The notes under the pieces are model-generated. The model had not been told where the DNA came from, did not search any database, and saw only the letters and a list, made by a program, of their open reading frames with translations. From NCBI RefSeq assembly GCF_009936375.1, contig NZ_AP022333.1:1-64000 (forward strand): 64,000 bases of DNA. The letters run 5' to 3'. The position numbers and the translations under genes are program-made. The stretch comes from Methylosinus sp. C49 (GTDB lineage Bacteria > Pseudomonadota > Alphaproteobacteria > Rhizobiales > Beijerinckiaceae). Below are positions 62,164 to 64,000 of the stretch, piece after piece. Numbering within the stretch: the first letter of the stretch is position 1; every line of letters starts with the position of its first letter.

Positions 62164-64000
62164 CAGAACTTCCCGTTGAGGTCGACATGCAGAACGTCGA
62201 CGGCGTAAGGGACCCCGGAGATGTTATTCGCGCTCATCCAGCGCAGCGACAGCCACACATTCTTGCCGACTCCGAGATTGCCGCCGACGAAATACCCCTT
62301 CAGATTCGTGCCGCCGAGCCCAAAGTCGGCGTCGACGAAAGCGTCCACCATCGCATCCGACCCGAGATATTTGTAGCCCGCGAAGACATTCCAATCCAAG
62401 AGACGACGAATTTCCCTATGTCCGACAGTGACGCTCGCGAGATAGCCGTATTTCCCGCCCACGTAATTGCCGGGGAACCACTCGTTGGCGCTTATCTCGA
62501 ATGCGCCCGTCACATTGTTGGCGAGAATATCTGGCCTGACCCTTCCGTTGAAAGCCGTATTCACCAGAAACTCGCCATCCAGAACGATATGAACGGGATC
62601 GAAATGTCCGAAGTCGACCTCGCCGGAGGCGACGAACGGCCGAAACTGCTGGGCGAGCCCGAAATATTGATATTGACCGGTCGTCCCGCCACTGTTCGAA
62701 GTGTCTTTGATGATCGAGCGCAGCGGCATGTAGGTGTTGCCACGTTGCGCGAAAGACGGCCGGGTCAGATCCGTATCACACCCGTCCGATGCGCTATAGA
62801 CGCGGCAGGGACTCGACAACTCTCCCTGCACCTTGCTGAAATCATAATAGGCGGCGGCGATCTTGAACGCATAATCATCATCGAGCTTGGCGGAGACGCC
62901 GAGCTGCCCCGCGAAGAGCCACTTATCGTGGCTCGGCACCTTCGTCGGAGGCCCGCCGTCATAGGACGGCAAATTGATTCCCGCGTTCAGATCCGTGTTG
63001 AAGACCGGAAAGGCTCCGCCGGCGACGAAAGTGGTAATGCCTTCGGCGATCTCGTATTTGCCCTGCGCCGCGAAGCCGTCGAAGCCGATGTCTCGATACC
63101 AGACGAGATCGGTCGGCGACCAAAATGGATTGTCCATTCGTCCCGCGATGAGAGAAAATTCCTCGAGCGGCTGATATTTGAAGAAAGCGCGATCGATCCA
63201 TAACGAGTATTTCGAGAAATTGCCGCCGTTCGCGCCGAAGGTCTGGTTCTGCGACACGGGCGAATTATTCTCGCCTCCCGCAAAGCGCAAGCCGGCCGAA
63301 AAGCCCTCGTGAAGATCGGCGATCATTCCGAGGCGGCCACGAAAGCGGAATTGATCGCGATTCTGTGTGACGTCATAGGTCGGATAGTAATAGGGGTTGG
63401 TCTTGCTCACATCATAGGGCGAGCCGGTATTGATCGCGTTGAAATTGACTGCATCGTATTGATCGTTTCCGCTCGGATAGTAGATACCGCGATATCGCAG
63501 GCGCATATCGCCGTAGAACCGGATGCGCGACGCCCATTCGGGATATTTGCCGGGCGAGGCCCAATTCTCCTTCTCGGCCTGCGCCATGACCTCTTTCTTG
63601 ATGTCCTCGCGCAATTGCCGCTTTACCACCTCCGGCACATAGCTCACATGTTTGACGCCGGGCGGCGACGCGGCGGCGGCAGCGGCAGCGGCGGCCGCGA
63701 CTTTCGCCGCATCGCCCGCCTTCACGCTCGCATCCTTCGCAGCCTGGCGCTGCACATAGGCCTCATTGGCCGCCTGCTCGACCAGCGACTTCGCTTGCTC
63801 CTCCGTCAGCACACCCTGCTTGACGAGAAGATTGACCAGATTGATCGTCGCATTGGGCGATAGCGGCTTGGCTCGCGACACTCTGGCTGGCTTCGGCTCC
63901 GCGGTCTTTCCCTCATCCGCCGCATCCTGCGCGACAGCCGGAGCCGAACCGGCGCATGCGCAAAGAGACGCGACGAAGACCAACGAACTGCGACGCGCTC
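62163..64000 (-). CDS. Putative porin, N-terminus beyond window end
   Basis: At least 606 residues. The frame is open to base 64000, so the TTG at 63983 is probably not the true start and the signal peptide is cut. The visible N-terminus is VFVASLCACAGSAPAVAQDA. LVKQGVLTEEQAKSLVEQAA is followed by an Ala/Lys-rich coiled-coil segment (about 75-135). The beta-barrel begins around residue 150 (RIRFYGDMRLRYRGIYYP), is rich in Tyr, Gly and aromatic turns, and ends in GKF with a C-terminal Phe. It matches the putative-porin family. It has no POTRA domains, so it is not a TpsB. It is the first visible gene of the adhesin operon. Confidence 0.82.
   Translation of the reverse strand, partial: ARRSSLVFVASLCACAGSAPAVAQDAADEGKTAEPKPARVSRAKPLSPNATINLVNLLVKQGVLTEEQAKSLVEQAANEAYVQRQAAKDASVKAGDAAKVAAAAAAAAAASPPGVKHVSYVPEVVKRQLREDIKKEVMAQAEKENWASPGKYPEWASRIRFYGDMRLRYRGIYYPSGNDQYDAVNFNAINTGSPYDVSKTNPYYYPTYDVTQNRDQFRFRGRLGMIADLHEGFSAGLRFAGGENNSPVSQNQTFGANGGNFSKYSLWIDRAFFKYQPLEEFSLIAGRMDNPFWSPTDLVWYRDIGFDGFAAQGKYEIAEGITTFVAGGAFPVFNTDLNAGINLPSYDGGPPTKVPSHDKWLFAGQLGVSAKLDDDYAFKIAAAYYDFSKVQGELSSPCRVYSASDGCDTDLTRPSFAQRGNTYMPLRSIIKDTSNSGGTTGQYQYFGLAQQFRPFVASGEVDFGHFDPVHIVLDGEFLVNTAFNGRVRPDILANNVTGAFEISANEWFPGNYVGGKYGYLASVTVGHREIRRLLDWNVFAGYKYLGSDAMVDAFVDADFGLGGTNLKGYFVGGNLGVGKNVWLSLRWMSANNISGVPYAVDVLHVDLNGKF

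Noticed and set aside
1-64000. CRISPR arrays, tRNAs, insertion sequences, integrases
   Set aside because: No regularly spaced repeats, cloverleaf-like segments, transposase motifs or flanking duplications were found on reading the window.

Overview
The window is GC-rich DNA from a Gram-negative bacterium, most likely an alphaproteobacterium of the Hyphomicrobiales. A methanotroph-like relative (Methylocystaceae) is a guess from overall gene style, not something the sequence proves. It carries two specialised blocks: a metal/siderophore-uptake region (about 0.6-26.7 kb) and a protein-export region (about 26.8-64 kb). I saw no tRNA, rRNA, CRISPR array, insertion sequence or integrase.

Metal-uptake region. 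There are four TonB-dependent outer-membrane receptors. Two are clear paralogues (647-2872 and 9072-11672). The first has no signalling domain and follows a small DUF2946-like Cys protein; an OmpR-type response regulator and its kinase diverge from that pair. The second has an N-terminal STN signalling domain and lies in a run of DUF2946-like protein, FecI-type sigma factor, FecR-type regulator, receptor and PepSY membrane protein. A third receptor (13515-15710) is convergent with a six-gene minus-strand operon (20512 to 15857) that has ATGA-type overlaps at four of its five junctions. The operon encodes a periplasmic binding protein, FecD-type permease, FecE-type ATPase, two amidotransferase-fold proteins and an FmdE-like protein. 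A fourth, FhuA-like receptor (23262-25487) diverges from a DUF3649-PepSY-DUF3325 operon and is followed by flavodoxin and DUF2023, a typical iron-limitation pair. A C-terminal fragment of nfeD (about 12890-13217) lies inside the cluster as a relic.

Export region. A complete-looking type II secretion (T2SS) operon runs on the minus strand from gspE (37983) through F, G, H, I, J, K, L and M to a GspC/GspN-like protein. A TonB-C-like protein, a lytic transglycosylase, a small exported protein and a family 2 glycosyltransferase follow. The secretin gene gspD is divergent and has a lipobox, so it is a liposecretin. Downstream lie an ECF sigma gene, a TPR protein, a SPINDLY/OGT-type glycosyltransferase, and a secreted PstS/DING-like phosphate-binding protein with a strong terminator. 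Sequences resembling Pho boxes precede the sigma gene and the DING-like gene. This resembles the phosphate-controlled Hxc T2SS of Pseudomonas aeruginosa (liposecretin plus DING substrate).

The last 16.6 kb is a minus-strand operon: putative porin (running off the window end), coiled-coil periplasmic protein, parvulin isomerase, YbjN-like protein and a giant filamentous-haemagglutinin-family protein of about 4,180 residues with a Tat-like signal. No TpsB partner transporter is present in the window. The working idea is a phosphate-responsive T2SS with an associated glycosyltransferase and a dedicated giant adhesin module; this is inference.
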